A DNA stretch of 56,379 nt, taken from contig JAKOUL010000080.1 of the NCBI GenBank assembly GCA_029776735.1, positions 1 to 56,379 of the forward strand, in the 5' to 3' direction. This DNA comes from Dictyoglomota bacterium (GTDB lineage: Bacteria > Dictyoglomota > Dictyoglomia > Dictyoglomales > Dictyoglomaceae). The notes beneath the pieces are model-generated. The model saw nothing but the letters and a program-made list of their open reading frames with translations, made no database searches and was not told where the DNA came from. Below are positions 1 to 8,136 of the stretch, in pieces. How positions within the stretch are numbered: the stretch's first letter is position 1; the number at the start of each line of letters is the position of its first letter. The position numbers were made by a program, and so were the translations under genes.

Positions 1-441
1 ACTTATGGTCGCAAAGACTCCTATATTGATCTTGGAGGAAGAATTGTGTTTGAAGATAAAAACTCTAAGGGAGAAATGGTATCAAGGATTATTGCTGATG
101 ATAGTTCTCAAGTTTATAGTAGAGGTGAAATCATAGGAAAAGCCCAAGATACAAAAGGCTTCTTAGATTGTAGAGGAATTATTTTGAATAAAGAAGCCAG
201 AATAGTTGCTATCCCCATCTTAGATGCTCAGGATCCTGAGAGTGAACTTTCCCATGAAGCTGCTATAGGACCTATTGCAGAGGAGGAAATAGAATATTTA
301 ACTACAAGAGGCTTTAATAAAGATGAAGCTATGTCAACTATCACTCGTGGATTCTTAAGCCTTGAAATACCAGGTCTACCCAAAGTAGCAAAAGATCAAA
401 TAAATAATACAGTAGCACAACTTGAGAAAGCTGGGCTATAA
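1..441 (+). CDS. SufB/SufD-family Fe-S cluster assembly protein (C-terminal part)
   Basis: The reading frame is open from the first base, so the gene starts upstream of the window and only about 146 C-terminal residues are visible. The segment HEAAIGPIAEEEIEYL followed by TTRGFNKDEA matches the conserved C-terminal block of SufB/SufD (usual form: SHEATVGRI-DEEQLFYL-SRGL). The preceding repetitive beta-rich stretch (SRIIADDSSQVYSRGEIIG, then a CRG motif) fits the SufBD beta-helix. Proteins of this family form the SufBCD scaffold that assembles Fe-S clusters in the cytoplasm. SufB and SufD cannot be told apart here because the N-terminal half and neighbouring suf genes lie outside. The family call is firm; the paralog is not. 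The stop codon lies 8 nt before rsmG, so the two may share a transcript. Confidence 0.85.
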   Translation, partial: TYGRKDSYIDLGGRIVFEDKNSKGEMVSRIIADDSSQVYSRGEIIGKAQDTKGFLDCRGIILNKEARIVAIPILDAQDPESELSHEAAIGPIAEEEIEYLTTRGFNKDEAMSTITRGFLSLEIPGLPKVAKDQINNTVAQLEKAGL

Positions 442-449
442 TATTTATA

Positions 450-1172
450 ATGGAAGAAAAATTTGAGGCAATTTTTCAAGAAAAGTTAGAAGATTTAAAA
501 ATATCTCTATCCCCTCTTCAGAAGAAAAAATTTCTCCTTTACCTTAAAGCTCTTCAGGATTGGAATAGAAGAATAAACCTCACTTCTATTGATGAGGAAG
601 AAGAGATTATATTAAAACACTTTGTAGATTCCTTATCATGTATTATTCCTATAAAAGAAGAGCCCATTGAAAAAGTCATTGACATAGGCACTGGTGCAGG
701 TTTTCCAGGGATACCCTTAAAAATACTCAATTCTCATTGGAAAATTACTCTTCTTGAGTCCCAAAAGAAAAAAATTCTTTTTCTTGAAGAAATAGTGCGG
801 ATTTTAGAACTTACCGATGTTAATATCATATGGGATAGAGCTGAAAATCTCGCTCAAAATCAAGATTACAGAGAAAAATATGATCTATCTCTTGCAAGGG
901 GTGTTGCAAAGCCTAATATAGTATTGGAATACTCCATACCATTTCTAAAAATCTCTGGGATTTTTCTTGCTCAAGCTACAGAGAAAAAACTCCCTGAATG
1001 GGAAACCCATGTAAAAGTAGCAGAACTCCTCGGTGGTAAACTGGAAAAAACCTTAAGCATATCTTTTGATAATATATGTCGGACATTTTTAATTTTTCGA
1101 AAAGAATTTCCAACCCCCTCAAAATTTCCCAGAAGACCGGGAATACCTGAGAAAAGACCGCTCTCATTATAA
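450..1172 (+). CDS. rsmG: 16S rRNA (guanine527-N7)-methyltransferase RsmG (GidB)
   Basis: At 240 residues it has the normal RsmG length. The SAM-binding motif DIGTGAGFPGIPL lies at residues 78-90. The upstream family signatures NLTSI (43-47) and HFVDSL (57-62) are present, and ARGVAKP matches the conserved SRAVA region that follows the SAM fold. RsmG methylates N7 of G527 in 16S rRNA on the 30S subunit; its loss causes low-level streptomycin resistance in other bacteria. The start follows the Suf gene by 8 nt with no clear Shine-Dalgarno site, which suggests translational coupling or a weak start. The C-terminal tail is proline- and arginine-rich. Confidence 0.93.
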   Translation: MEEKFEAIFQEKLEDLKISLSPLQKKKFLLYLKALQDWNRRINLTSIDEEEEIILKHFVDSLSCIIPIKEEPIEKVIDIGTGAGFPGIPLKILNSHWKITLLESQKKKILFLEEIVRILELTDVNIIWDRAENLAQNQDYREKYDLSLARGVAKPNIVLEYSIPFLKISGIFLAQATEKKLPEWETHVKVAELLGGKLEKTLSISFDNICRTFLIFRKEFPTPSKFPRRPGIPEKRPLSL

Positions 1173-1181
1173 ATTTCTTGT

Positions 1182-1211
1182 ATTGATTTTATTAAAATAA
1201 TCAATTAAAAT
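1182..1211 (+). promoter_or_regulatory. Putative sigma-70 promoter with inverted repeat before the GNAT gene
   Basis: TTGATT (1183-1188) and TAAAAT (1206-1211) are 17 bp apart, a good sigma-70 arrangement. The arms ATTGATT (1182-1188) and AATCAAT (1199-1205) form an inverted repeat over the -35 and spacer, a plausible operator. It would drive the GNAT and amidohydrolase genes. Seen by eye only. Confidence 0.5.
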
Positions 1212-1245
1212 AGAATCTAAACTGTAAGGCAAAGGAGGCAAATAG

Positions 1246-2382
1246 GTGTCAATAGAAATCAAAAAGGTAACCACAAAAAAAGAGAAAAAAGATTTTATCA
1301 TGTTTCCATTTGAATTGTATAAAAATGATCCTCTCTGGGTACCACCTCTTATTTCGGATATGAAAAAAATTGTAGATGGATCCGGGAGTTTACTCTTTCA
1401 AAGTGGACCTCATGAGCTTTTTAATGCCTATATAAATGACAAAATTGTAGGAAGAATAGCAGTAGGAATTGATGAGAAAATGAATAAATTAAAAGATAAA
1501 AAAGAAGGTTATGTCACTCTTTTTGAGTGTATAAATGACAAAAATGTAGCATTTGAACTTCTCAAGACCTCAGAAAACTGGCTGAAAGAAATGGGCATGG
1601 AGGCAATGGTAGGACCAGTCTCTCCTACTAATGGAGATGACTTCCGAGGAATGTTGGTAGAAAACTTTGAAGATCCTCCTATGATATATACCACCTATAA
1701 TCCTTCATATTATGTGGGTTTTTTTGAAGAATATGGTTTTGAGAGAGAACATATTTTCGCTGCTTTCAAATATGACTTAAAAAAACTTCCTTTAGATGAA
1801 TCTATAAAACCCATAGAATATGCTAAAAAAAAGTATAACTTTATTACAAGACATGCAGACTACTCAAGAATACCTGAAGAATCAAAAGTCCTTCAATATA
1901 TTCTTAAAGAATCTCTAATTCCTTTAGAATATGACTATTTAATACCCCCTACAGAGGAAGAAATGCTCGCCTTATGTAAGGATTTAGCAAAATTTATACC
2001 TCCAGGCTTTGTACAGATGGCTTTCTCCGATGGAGAACCTGTAGGTTTTGCAGTAACCATGCCTGATTACAATCAGGTACTCAAAAGAATAAATGGAAGG
2101 CTCTTTCCTATTGGATGGCTAAAATTTCTCTTGTATAAGAATAAAATAAACCGCACAAGAGTATTTTTAGTTTTTGTAGTTCCTAAATTTCAATCTAAAG
2201 GTGTTCCTGAAGCCTTATTTATTGAACTTTTGAGATGTGCCAGAGAGAAAGGTTATGTCTTTGCGGAAGGGTCTACTATAAATATTAACAATAAAAAAAT
2301 GTGTAGAGAAGCAGAAGCAGTAGGAGGAGTACTTTACAGAAAGTTCGCACTCTATAGAAAGAAAAATCAGGAGGTAAATTAA
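1246..2382 (+). CDS. GNAT-like acyltransferase-fold protein of unknown substrate
   Basis: This 378-residue protein starts with GTG 8 nt after AAAGGAGG. The C-terminal third looks like a GNAT N-acyltransferase fold: a beta strand RVFLVFVVPKFQ, then QSKGVPEAL in the position of the acetyl-CoA pyrophosphate loop (Q/R-x-x-G-x-G/A), then a helix and an N-containing strand. The N-terminal half has the pattern found in a family of uncharacterised bacterial proteins (FPFELYKNDPLWVPPL, then a VGPVSPTNGDDF motif). No substrate can be assigned. It abuts the amidohydrolase with no intergenic base, so the two are surely co-transcribed and may act on related acylated or cyclic amide compounds; that link is inference. 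Confidence 0.7.
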   Translation: MSIEIKKVTTKKEKKDFIMFPFELYKNDPLWVPPLISDMKKIVDGSGSLLFQSGPHELFNAYINDKIVGRIAVGIDEKMNKLKDKKEGYVTLFECINDKNVAFELLKTSENWLKEMGMEAMVGPVSPTNGDDFRGMLVENFEDPPMIYTTYNPSYYVGFFEEYGFEREHIFAAFKYDLKKLPLDESIKPIEYAKKKYNFITRHADYSRIPEESKVLQYILKESLIPLEYDYLIPPTEEEMLALCKDLAKFIPPGFVQMAFSDGEPVGFAVTMPDYNQVLKRINGRLFPIGWLKFLLYKNKINRTRVFLVFVVPKFQSKGVPEALFIELLRCAREKGYVFAEGSTININNKKMCREAEAVGGVLYRKFALYRKKNQEVN

Positions 2383-3537
2383 ATGGAAATTCTTATCAAA
2401 AATGGCTTTATATTTCCTATTACTTCCCCACATTTTCAAGGAGATATTCTTATAAAAGATGGGAAAATTGAAGCTATAGGGATAAACTTACAAAATCCTA
2501 ATGCAGAAATTATAGATGCAAAGGGTAAATTTATTTTACCAGGATTTATAGATGCTCATTCTCATATTGGACTTTTTGAGGAGGGTGTAGGAAACTATTA
2601 CCAGGATGGAAACGAGGCTACAGATCCTGTAACTCCTCATGTAAAAGCTATAGATGCTTTCAACCCTGATGATTCTGCTATAGATAAAGCTCTTTCTGGA
2701 GGAATAACTTGTGTAATGGTCCTTCCTGGCTCTGCAAATCCTATTGGAGGGCAAGGTTCTATAATAAAATTTAAATCAAAGATTGTAGATGAGATGATTG
2801 TCAAAGAAATTGCAGGACTTAAAATGGCATTAGGAGAAAATCCCAAGAGAGTTTACGGACAAAAAAACCAGATGCCTTCTACAAGGCTTGGTACAGCAGC
2901 TATTATTAGGAATTACTTCTTTAAAGTTCAGGATTATATTAATAAGAAAAGAGAAACAGAGAAAGAAGAAAAAACATTTTTAGAAAGAGATTTAAAATAT
3001 GAAATAGGAGAGAAGGTACTTAAAGGAGAGATCCCTGCAAGAATCCATGCACATAGAAAGGATGATATCCTAACTGCCATAAGAATCTCAGAGGAATTTG
3101 ATTTTAAATTAGTGATAGAGCATGCTACAGAGGCGTATAAAATTGCTGATTACATAAAAAGCAAAAATATACCTTTAATCCTTGGACCTCTCTTTGGATT
3201 TAATACTAAGTTAGAGCTCAAAGATAAAACTTATGAGGCTATAAAAATATTAAATGAAAAAGGAATTTTAACTTCTCTAATGTGTGATCACCCTGTAATT
3301 CATTTAGAGCATGCCAATATTCAAGCAGGAACTGCATTAAGGTATGGAGCAAATGAAGATGATCTCTTAAAAATGTTAACTATAAATCCTGCAAAAATAT
3401 TGGGTATTGATGATAAAGTTGGATCTCTTGAGAAGGGGAAAGATGCGGATATAGTAATATGGTCAGCACATCCTTTTGACATGAGATCAAGAGTAGAAAA
3501 AGTCTTCATAGAAGGTAAAGAAGTATATAAAGAATAG
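2383..3537 (+). CDS. Metal-dependent amidohydrolase (imidazolonepropionase-like)
   Basis: This is a 384-residue amidohydrolase-superfamily enzyme. It has the small N-terminal beta-sandwich strand pattern, then GFIDAHSHIGL with the metal-binding HxH at H59 and H61. GLKMALGENPKRVYG is typical of the imidazolonepropionase-like subgroup. Further ligand-bearing segments are ARIHAHRKDDI, VIEHATEA and the late aspartate in CDHPVIH. The C-terminus returns to the sandwich (GKDADIVIW). The family hydrolyses cyclic amides or C-N bonds in the cytoplasm, and the substrate cannot be read from sequence. The ATG follows the stop of the previous gene directly, with GGAGG inside that gene's end. It is not the pyrimidine dihydroorotase, which is a separate gene at 23057-24355. 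Confidence 0.85.
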   Translation: MEILIKNGFIFPITSPHFQGDILIKDGKIEAIGINLQNPNAEIIDAKGKFILPGFIDAHSHIGLFEEGVGNYYQDGNEATDPVTPHVKAIDAFNPDDSAIDKALSGGITCVMVLPGSANPIGGQGSIIKFKSKIVDEMIVKEIAGLKMALGENPKRVYGQKNQMPSTRLGTAAIIRNYFFKVQDYINKKRETEKEEKTFLERDLKYEIGEKVLKGEIPARIHAHRKDDILTAIRISEEFDFKLVIEHATEAYKIADYIKSKNIPLILGPLFGFNTKLELKDKTYEAIKILNEKGILTSLMCDHPVIHLEHANIQAGTALRYGANEDDLLKMLTINPAKILGIDDKVGSLEKGKDADIVIWSAHPFDMRSRVEKVFIEGKEVYKE

Positions 3538-3557
3538 ATTATAATTACTTAGTAAAC

Positions 3558-3585
3558 TTGACTTTATAAAGAAATTTCTTATACT
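3558..3585 (+). promoter_or_regulatory. Putative promoter and palindromic operator of the ArsR-type gene
   Basis: TTGACT (3558-3563) and TATACT (3580-3585) are 16 bp apart. The spacer contains the perfect 12-bp palindrome AAGAAATTTCTT (3569-3580), well placed for autorepression by the downstream ArsR-type protein. Promoter and operator are both inferred by eye. Confidence 0.5.
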
Positions 3586-3632
3586 TATATAAAGTTTTTA
3601 TTCAAAATACGTAAAAAAGGAGTAATAGAATT

Positions 3633-3956
3633 ATGGAAATAAGAAGAAAACTTAACATGGAGGAATGTGAAGGGCTTGCTGATGTCTTTAAATCTCTCTC
3701 AAGTTTTGTGAGGATTCATATATTATGTACTCTTAGCGAAGGAGAGAAAAGCGCTGGAGAGATAGCAAAAGTGATAAATGCATCTTTTGCTAATACTTCT
3801 CAAAATCTTAAAGATCTTTACAATTTAGGACTTTTAAAGAAAAGACGTGTGGGACAACATGTTTATTATTCTTTAGCAGATGACTCAGTACTTGAACTTT
3901 TAGAGTTAGTTTATAAACTTAGATATAAAACTTCGTTAAAAACTAATAAAGGCTAA
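3633..3956 (+). CDS. ArsR-family winged-helix transcriptional regulator
   Basis: The 107-residue length is typical of single-domain ArsR repressors. LADVFKSLSSFVRIHILCTLSEGEKSAGEIAKV matches the family's alpha2-alpha3 region. ASFANTSQNLKDLYNLGLLKKRRVGQHVYYSL covers the recognition helix and beta wing. The classic metal motif ELCVCDL is absent: the equivalent stretch reads TLSEGEKSAGEI, and the only cysteines are near the N-terminus and in HILC. Sensing may therefore not be of the arsenic or cadmium type. It is a single-gene unit with its own promoter and a strong terminator, so the target may be itself or distant genes. The Shine-Dalgarno is AAGGAG. Confidence 0.88.
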   Translation: MEIRRKLNMEECEGLADVFKSLSSFVRIHILCTLSEGEKSAGEIAKVINASFANTSQNLKDLYNLGLLKKRRVGQHVYYSLADDSVLELLELVYKLRYKTSLKTNKG

Positions 3957-3965
3957 AAATCTTAA

Positions 3966-3991
3966 GGGGGGAAAGCAAAAGCTTTCCCCCC
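3966..3991 (+). terminator. Intrinsic terminator between convergent genes
   Basis: Eleven-base arms GGGGGGAAAGC and GCTTTCCCCCC enclose an AAAA loop. On the plus strand a TTTCTTTTCTT run follows, so it ends the ArsR transcript. On the minus strand a weaker T-rich run follows, so it probably also stops the convergent outer-membrane gene. Confidence 0.88.
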
Positions 3992-4000
3992 TTTCTTTTC

Positions 4001-5209
4001 TTAGAAACCAATAGAACCAGAGACTGCTGCAGCAACAGGAATTGTTAGATCTTCAGGTTCAAAAACTACTCCTAAATCCACTTTTATAATATGCAAATCT
4101 ATACCAGCCCCAAAGGTATAAAACACAGGTTGGAAATCCGTATCAAGAATTGCCCCACCTCTTCCTAATAGCATTAATAATGGCTGTTCTATACCTACTC
4201 TATAGAATATAGGTTGGAAGCTACTATCAAGCTCAGCATCAATAGCAAGCCTTGTGTTAAGAACAGGAACCTTTACAAAAACTCCTACTTTAGTAGATAG
4301 CTGTGGCAAAGTCACATCAAAAGGACCAACAGTTTCAGATGATTGAGTAGTAACTAATTCACCATTAGTATCAAAATATCCCTCTTCTATACTACTTGTA
4401 ATTTTCCCTTCCAATGGGGTAGCATATGCATTCTTAAAGACTAAACCTACCGCTATAAATGGCGAAAATTTTAAATATGTTCCAGCATCTATTGCTAAAT
4501 ACCTTTGCTCAATCAATGAATATGTTCTTCTGTAATAATTATTATCATTATAGGTCTCTGTTAATTCTGCTATACTTGCTCCAAGTGGAGTAGCATATGC
4601 CGTAACTGAAGTTCCTAAATTTACAGTATCATTTACTCTTAGATTAGCACCAATATTTAATTTTACTCCAAGGATATCAATTGCTGGAATAGCTACCGTC
4701 ACTGCTCCATTCAAGTTAGCATCTCCTGTTAAATTCACAGATACATCAACAGCAGTTTCTGTAAGATCAGCAGAAGGATTTGAGTATTTATAATAATCTG
4801 CATTTACATCTCCATCTCCAAATAGAGTTATTCCAATTTTACTAATACCAAGATTTAGATATCCTCCGAGAGAAAGCATAGATTGGATTTCTCCATCTGG
4901 TGGCTCTTCCCCCTGTTCAAGAGCTTGGATATACTCATTTAAAGTCTGGAAATTTTGTATATTAGTTTCATCAAGAGGGGTTACTCCTACACCAAGCTTT
5001 AAAGCTAAGTGGGAGTATTCTCCCATTAATGCAGGGTTAAAAATTGCAGCAGTAGGCGAATCAGCAAGAGCAGTCATTGCTCCTGCCATACCCATAGCCC
5101 TTGGATCATATAAGAGATCTTTAAAAGAAAAAGAAGTTGTTACAGCAAAGGAAACCTCGGTAAGGAAAATTAAGGAAATCACTGTGAAAAGAATTAAGTA
5201 CTTTTTCAT
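4001..5209 (-). CDS. Secreted outer-membrane beta-barrel-like protein (TraF/PorV-like)
   Basis: The 402-residue protein has a signal peptide (KK, hydrophobic core, cleavage near SFA-VTT at about residue 22). The mature start SFKDLLYDPRAMGMAGAMTALADSPTAAIFNPALMG is the hallmark of TraF-like/PorV-like outer-membrane proteins (RAMGMAGA, then A-D, then NPA). The remainder alternates short amphipathic strands with loops and ends on an aromatic residue (SGSIGF), as barrel proteins do. This supports a second membrane in this organism. It probably resides in the outer membrane as a structural or transport protein; the exact role is unknown. It stands alone and diverges from hsp20. GAGAGGTGAG precedes the ATG. 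Confidence 0.75.
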   Translation of the reverse strand: MKKYLILFTVISLIFLTEVSFAVTTSFSFKDLLYDPRAMGMAGAMTALADSPTAAIFNPALMGEYSHLALKLGVGVTPLDETNIQNFQTLNEYIQALEQGEEPPDGEIQSMLSLGGYLNLGISKIGITLFGDGDVNADYYKYSNPSADLTETAVDVSVNLTGDANLNGAVTVAIPAIDILGVKLNIGANLRVNDTVNLGTSVTAYATPLGASIAELTETYNDNNYYRRTYSLIEQRYLAIDAGTYLKFSPFIAVGLVFKNAYATPLEGKITSSIEEGYFDTNGELVTTQSSETVGPFDVTLPQLSTKVGVFVKVPVLNTRLAIDAELDSSFQPIFYRVGIEQPLLMLLGRGGAILDTDFQPVFYTFGAGIDLHIIKVDLGVVFEPEDLTIPVAAAVSGSIGF

Positions 5210-5251
5210 TATATCTCACCTCTCCTCAAAAATCTTTAAATCTCCATTTTA

Positions 5252-5257
5252 ATTATA
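5252..5257 (-). promoter_or_regulatory. Putative -10 element of the outer-membrane protein gene
   Basis: A perfect TATAAT on the minus strand lies 42 bp upstream of the ATG, but no good -35 hexamer is visible 16-18 bp before it. A promoter without a -35 often depends on an activator. The CRP-like palindrome at 5281-5297 would be centred about 43 bp upstream of the predicted transcript start. Confidence 0.4.
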
Positions 5258-5280
5258 TCCTAAAAAATATAAATAAAGAA

Positions 5281-5297
5281 AGTGATTTATGTCACAC
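5281..5297. promoter_or_regulatory. CRP/FNR-like palindrome between divergent genes
   Basis: GTGA-TTTATG-TCACA is a GTGA-N6-TCAC palindrome, like the CRP-family core. A further TGTGA at 5306-5310 pairs with TCACA over a 9-bp spacer. The site lies between the outer-membrane gene and hsp20 and could control both promoters. The regulator is not encoded nearby, and the CRP assignment rests only on similarity to the consensus. Confidence 0.4.
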
Positions 5298-5307
5298 TTT
5301 TTATATG

Positions 5308-5316
5308 TGATATAAT
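5308..5316 (+). promoter_or_regulatory. Extended -10 promoter of the hsp20-lon operon
   Basis: TGATATAAT matches the extended -10 consensus TGnTATAAT. The transcript should start near 5322-5324, leaving a leader of about 46 nt before hsp20. No CIRCE element (TTAGCACTC-N9-GAGTGCTAA) is present, so HrcA control is not supported. Confidence 0.6.
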
Positions 5317-5369
5317 GAGAAAAATGAAAAAACACTTGGAGGAATGCAATAGAGAGGAGGAAGATATCT

Positions 5370-5750
5370 ATGCAAGGAAATAATCCCTTTAAAGACCATG
5401 TATTCCACATAGTGGATTGCTTTCACAAAGAAAGCTCTCGTTTTTCTATGCAATGGGGAGCATGGGTACCAAGGGTAGATATCTATGAGACTGATGACAA
5501 GATTATTCTTTTGGTTGAGATAGCTGGCGTGAGGAAAGAAGACATTGATCTTACTTTTCAAGAAGGGAAATTGATATTAAGAGGTACCAGGCAAGAAAGA
5601 TATATAGCAGATCCTGAGATATATTATCAGATGGAAATAAATTTCGGACCCTTTGAAAGGGTGATTTATCTCCCTGCAGAAGTTGACCCGGAAAAAGCTG
5701 AAGCGGTATACAGAGATGGTTTTCTGGAGATTGCTCTTCCCAAAAAGTAA
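5370..5750 (+). CDS. Small heat shock protein, Hsp20/alpha-crystallin family, short C-terminus
   Basis: The 126-residue protein carries an alpha-crystallin domain from about residue 35: [28 protein letters not shown], then [21 protein letters not shown] and [15 protein letters not shown]. Hsp20 proteins are ATP-independent holdases that keep unfolded proteins soluble. The protein stops right after LPKK, so the usual C-terminal extension with the I-x-I/V motif used for oligomer assembly is missing, and the N-terminal arm is also short. It may form dimers or small oligomers rather than large cages, or use another contact; that is inference. GAGGAGG lies about 9 nt before the ATG. lon follows after 19 nt, so unfolded proteins may be held for degradation. 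Confidence 0.92.
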   Translation: MQGNNPFKDHVFHIVDCFHKESSRFSMQWGAWVPRVDIYETDDKIILLVEIAGVRKEDIDLTFQEGKLILRGTRQERYIADPEIYYQMEINFGPFERVIYLPAEVDPEKAEAVYRDGFLEIALPKK

Positions 5751-5769
5751 AGAAAGGAGGGTTAAAGAC

Positions 5770-8136
5770 ATGGAAAATAAAGAACTAACACAACTCCAAG
5801 ATATACCAGAGATACTTCCTATATTACCATTGAGAGAAACGGTAGTATATCCTCAAATGCTCATACCTCTTGTGGTAGGAAGAGACAAGAGCATAAAGTT
5901 GGTAGAAGATGCCCTTTCAGGAAACAAACTTATAGGACTTTGTATGCAGAAAAATCCTGTAGAAGAACCCACCCCTGAAGATATTCATAGAATAGGAACT
6001 GTAGGTGTTATAGTAAGAAGCCTACGCTTTCCTGATAATACTCTTAGGCTTTTTGTACAAGGGCTTCAAAGAATACGAGTCATTGAATTTTCGCAAATTG
6101 ACCCTTATTTTCAAGCAAAAGTAGAAGTAATAGAGGAAAAGGTTGAAAAAAATGTTGAAATAGAAGGATTAATGAGAAACCTTCTTAACCTATTCCAGAA
6201 AATGGCATCCCTAATACCTCAATTCCCAGAGGAACTTCTTATCAATGCCATGAATATACAAGAACCAGGAAGGCTCGCAGATTTTATCGCTTTCAATTCA
6301 AATCTTAATGTAAATGAAAAGCAAGAAATCCTTGAAACCATTGATGTGAAAGAAAGATTACAAAAAGTAACTTATTACTTGATGCGAGAATTAGAAATTC
6401 TGGAGATAGCTAATAAAATACAAAATGAGGTAAAAGATGAGATAGAGAAAAGTCAGAAAGAGTATTTCCTAAGGCAACAGATGAGAGCTATACAAAAAGA
6501 ATTAGGAGAAACAGATCCAAGAGAGATGGAAATAAATGAGCTTAGGCAAAAATTGCAAGACGCAAAACTTCCTCCTGAAGCCATGAAAGAAGCAGAAAGA
6601 GAACTTGAAAGACTTGAACAGATGCCTCCTGGCTCTGCAGAATACACAGTATCAAGAACTTACTTAGATTGGCTTATCAGTCTACCTTGGGCACAATCTA
6701 CAGAAGATAACTTAGATATTAGTAAAGCAGAAGAAGTACTTAATGAAGACCATTATGACTTAGAAAAGGTAAAAGAAAGAATCTTAGAATATTTAGCAGT
6801 AAGAAAATTAAAAAGCGATATGAAAGGTCCTATTCTTTGTTTTGTAGGACCTCCAGGAGTTGGAAAAACTTCCTTAGGAAAATCTATTGCAAGAGCCTTA
6901 GGAAGGAAATTTGTAAGAATATCCTTAGGTGGGATTAGAGATGAGGCTGAAATAAGAGGGCACAGAAGAACTTATGTGGGTGCTCTTCCTGGCAGAATAA
7001 TCCAGGGAATAAGAAAAGCAGAGTCAAACAATCCTGTATTTATGCTTGATGAAATTGATAAAATAGGCTCAGATTTTAGAGGAGATCCGTCAGCTGCTCT
7101 ATTAGAAGTCCTTGATCCTGAACAGAATAATACATTTGTAGATAATTATTTAGGAGTCCCTTTTGATCTTTCAAAAGTAATGTTTATAACAACAGCAAAC
7201 GTACTTTATACTATTCCACCAGCTCTCTTAGATAGAATGGAGGTATTGGAACTTCCTGGATACACTGAATACCAAAAACTTGGAATAGCAAAAGGCTTCT
7301 TAATTCCAAGACAGCTACAAGAGCATGGCTTAGAAAAAGACCAGCTGGAGATAACTGACGAAGCATTAAGTAAGATTATTAGAGAATACACCAGAGAGGC
7401 GGGAGTTAGAAATTTAGAAAGAGAAATAGCTACTATTTGCAGAAAGGTAGCAAAGGGAATAGCAGAGAGAAGTGTAAATGAGAAAGTTACAGTTTCTGCT
7501 GAAGATATACCTAAATATTTAGGTCCTGAAATATATTCTTTTGGAATGAAGGGCGAAAAAGATGAGATAGGCGTAGCCACTGGACTCGCCTGGACTGAAA
7601 CAGGTGGAGATATACTTTTTGTAGAGGCTCTTCTTGTAGAAGGTAAAGGAAATCTCATTCTCACAGGAAAACTTGGAGAGGTTATGCAAGAGTCAGCAAA
7701 AGCAGCACTCTCTTATGTAAGATCAAAGCTTAATGATCTAAATGTAAACTATGAAATTCTTGAGAAATCTGATATTCATGTTCACGTCCCTTCTGGAGGA
7801 ATTCCAAAAGATGGACCTTCTGCAGGTGTTACTATTGCAACTGCTATAGCTTCTGCATTAACAAAACGTCCTGTCAAAAAAGATACTGGAATGACTGGTG
7901 AAATAACTCTAAGAGGAAAAGTACTACCAGTAGGTGGAATAAGAGAAAAAGTACTTGCAGCCCATAGAGCAGGACTTACTGCTGTAATAATGCCTAAGGA
8001 AAATGAAAAGGACTTAGAAGAGATTCCAGAAGAAGTAAAAAGAGATATTACTTTCTATTTTGTAGAACATGCTGATGAGGTCCTGAATCTTGCCCTTTTG
8101 GAGGTGAAAGAGAGTGCTGAGCAGAGAAGTACTTAA
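5770..8136 (+). CDS. lon: ATP-dependent protease Lon (LonA type)
   Basis: The start is the ATG preceded by AAAGGAGGG; an upstream in-frame extension would overlap hsp20 and lacks a ribosome site. The 788-residue protein has the full LonA layout: N-terminal substrate domain ([18 protein letters not shown] from about residue 17), coiled-coil linker, AAA+ module with Walker A GPPGVGKT (360-367) and Walker B FMLDEIDK, and the protease domain with catalytic Ser684 (PKDGPSAG) and Lys727 (REKVLAA). The Ser-Lys spacing of 43 equals that of E. coli Lon. Lon degrades misfolded and regulatory proteins in the cytoplasm. Its position after hsp20 and overlapping a VLRF1/eRF1-like gene makes this a protein-quality-control operon. 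Confidence 0.98.
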   Translation: MENKELTQLQDIPEILPILPLRETVVYPQMLIPLVVGRDKSIKLVEDALSGNKLIGLCMQKNPVEEPTPEDIHRIGTVGVIVRSLRFPDNTLRLFVQGLQRIRVIEFSQIDPYFQAKVEVIEEKVEKNVEIEGLMRNLLNLFQKMASLIPQFPEELLINAMNIQEPGRLADFIAFNSNLNVNEKQEILETIDVKERLQKVTYYLMRELEILEIANKIQNEVKDEIEKSQKEYFLRQQMRAIQKELGETDPREMEINELRQKLQDAKLPPEAMKEAERELERLEQMPPGSAEYTVSRTYLDWLISLPWAQSTEDNLDISKAEEVLNEDHYDLEKVKERILEYLAVRKLKSDMKGPILCFVGPPGVGKTSLGKSIARALGRKFVRISLGGIRDEAEIRGHRRTYVGALPGRIIQGIRKAESNNPVFMLDEIDKIGSDFRGDPSAALLEVLDPEQNNTFVDNYLGVPFDLSKVMFITTANVLYTIPPALLDRMEVLELPGYTEYQKLGIAKGFLIPRQLQEHGLEKDQLEITDEALSKIIREYTREAGVRNLEREIATICRKVAKGIAERSVNEKVTVSAEDIPKYLGPEIYSFGMKGEKDEIGVATGLAWTETGGDILFVEALLVEGKGNLILTGKLGEVMQESAKAALSYVRSKLNDLNVNYEILEKSDIHVHVPSGGIPKDGPSAGVTIATAIASALTKRPVKKDTGMTGEITLRGKVLPVGGIREKVLAAHRAGLTAVIMPKENEKDLEEIPEEVKRDITFYFVEHADEVLNLALLEVKESAEQRST

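Noticed and set aside
5281..5369. CIRCE-type heat shock operator before hsp20
   Set aside because: No TTAGCACTC/GAGTGCTAA arms are present; the visible palindrome is CRP-like instead.
5324..5383. A 19-codon frame (starting MKKHLEEC) beginning at the predicted hsp20 transcript start and overlapping the hsp20 start
   Set aside because: It has no ribosome site and would only be translated if leaderless. Its frame overlaps the hsp20 Shine-Dalgarno, and nothing in the codons suggests regulation.
5683..5769. N-terminal extension of Lon by 29 residues
   Set aside because: It lies inside hsp20, is basic and unlike any Lon N-terminus, while the ATG at 5770 has AAGGAGGG at proper spacing.
7206..7664. 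152-residue antisense frame within lon
   Set aside because: It has serine- and isoleucine-rich low-quality composition typical of antisense frames and no ribosome site.
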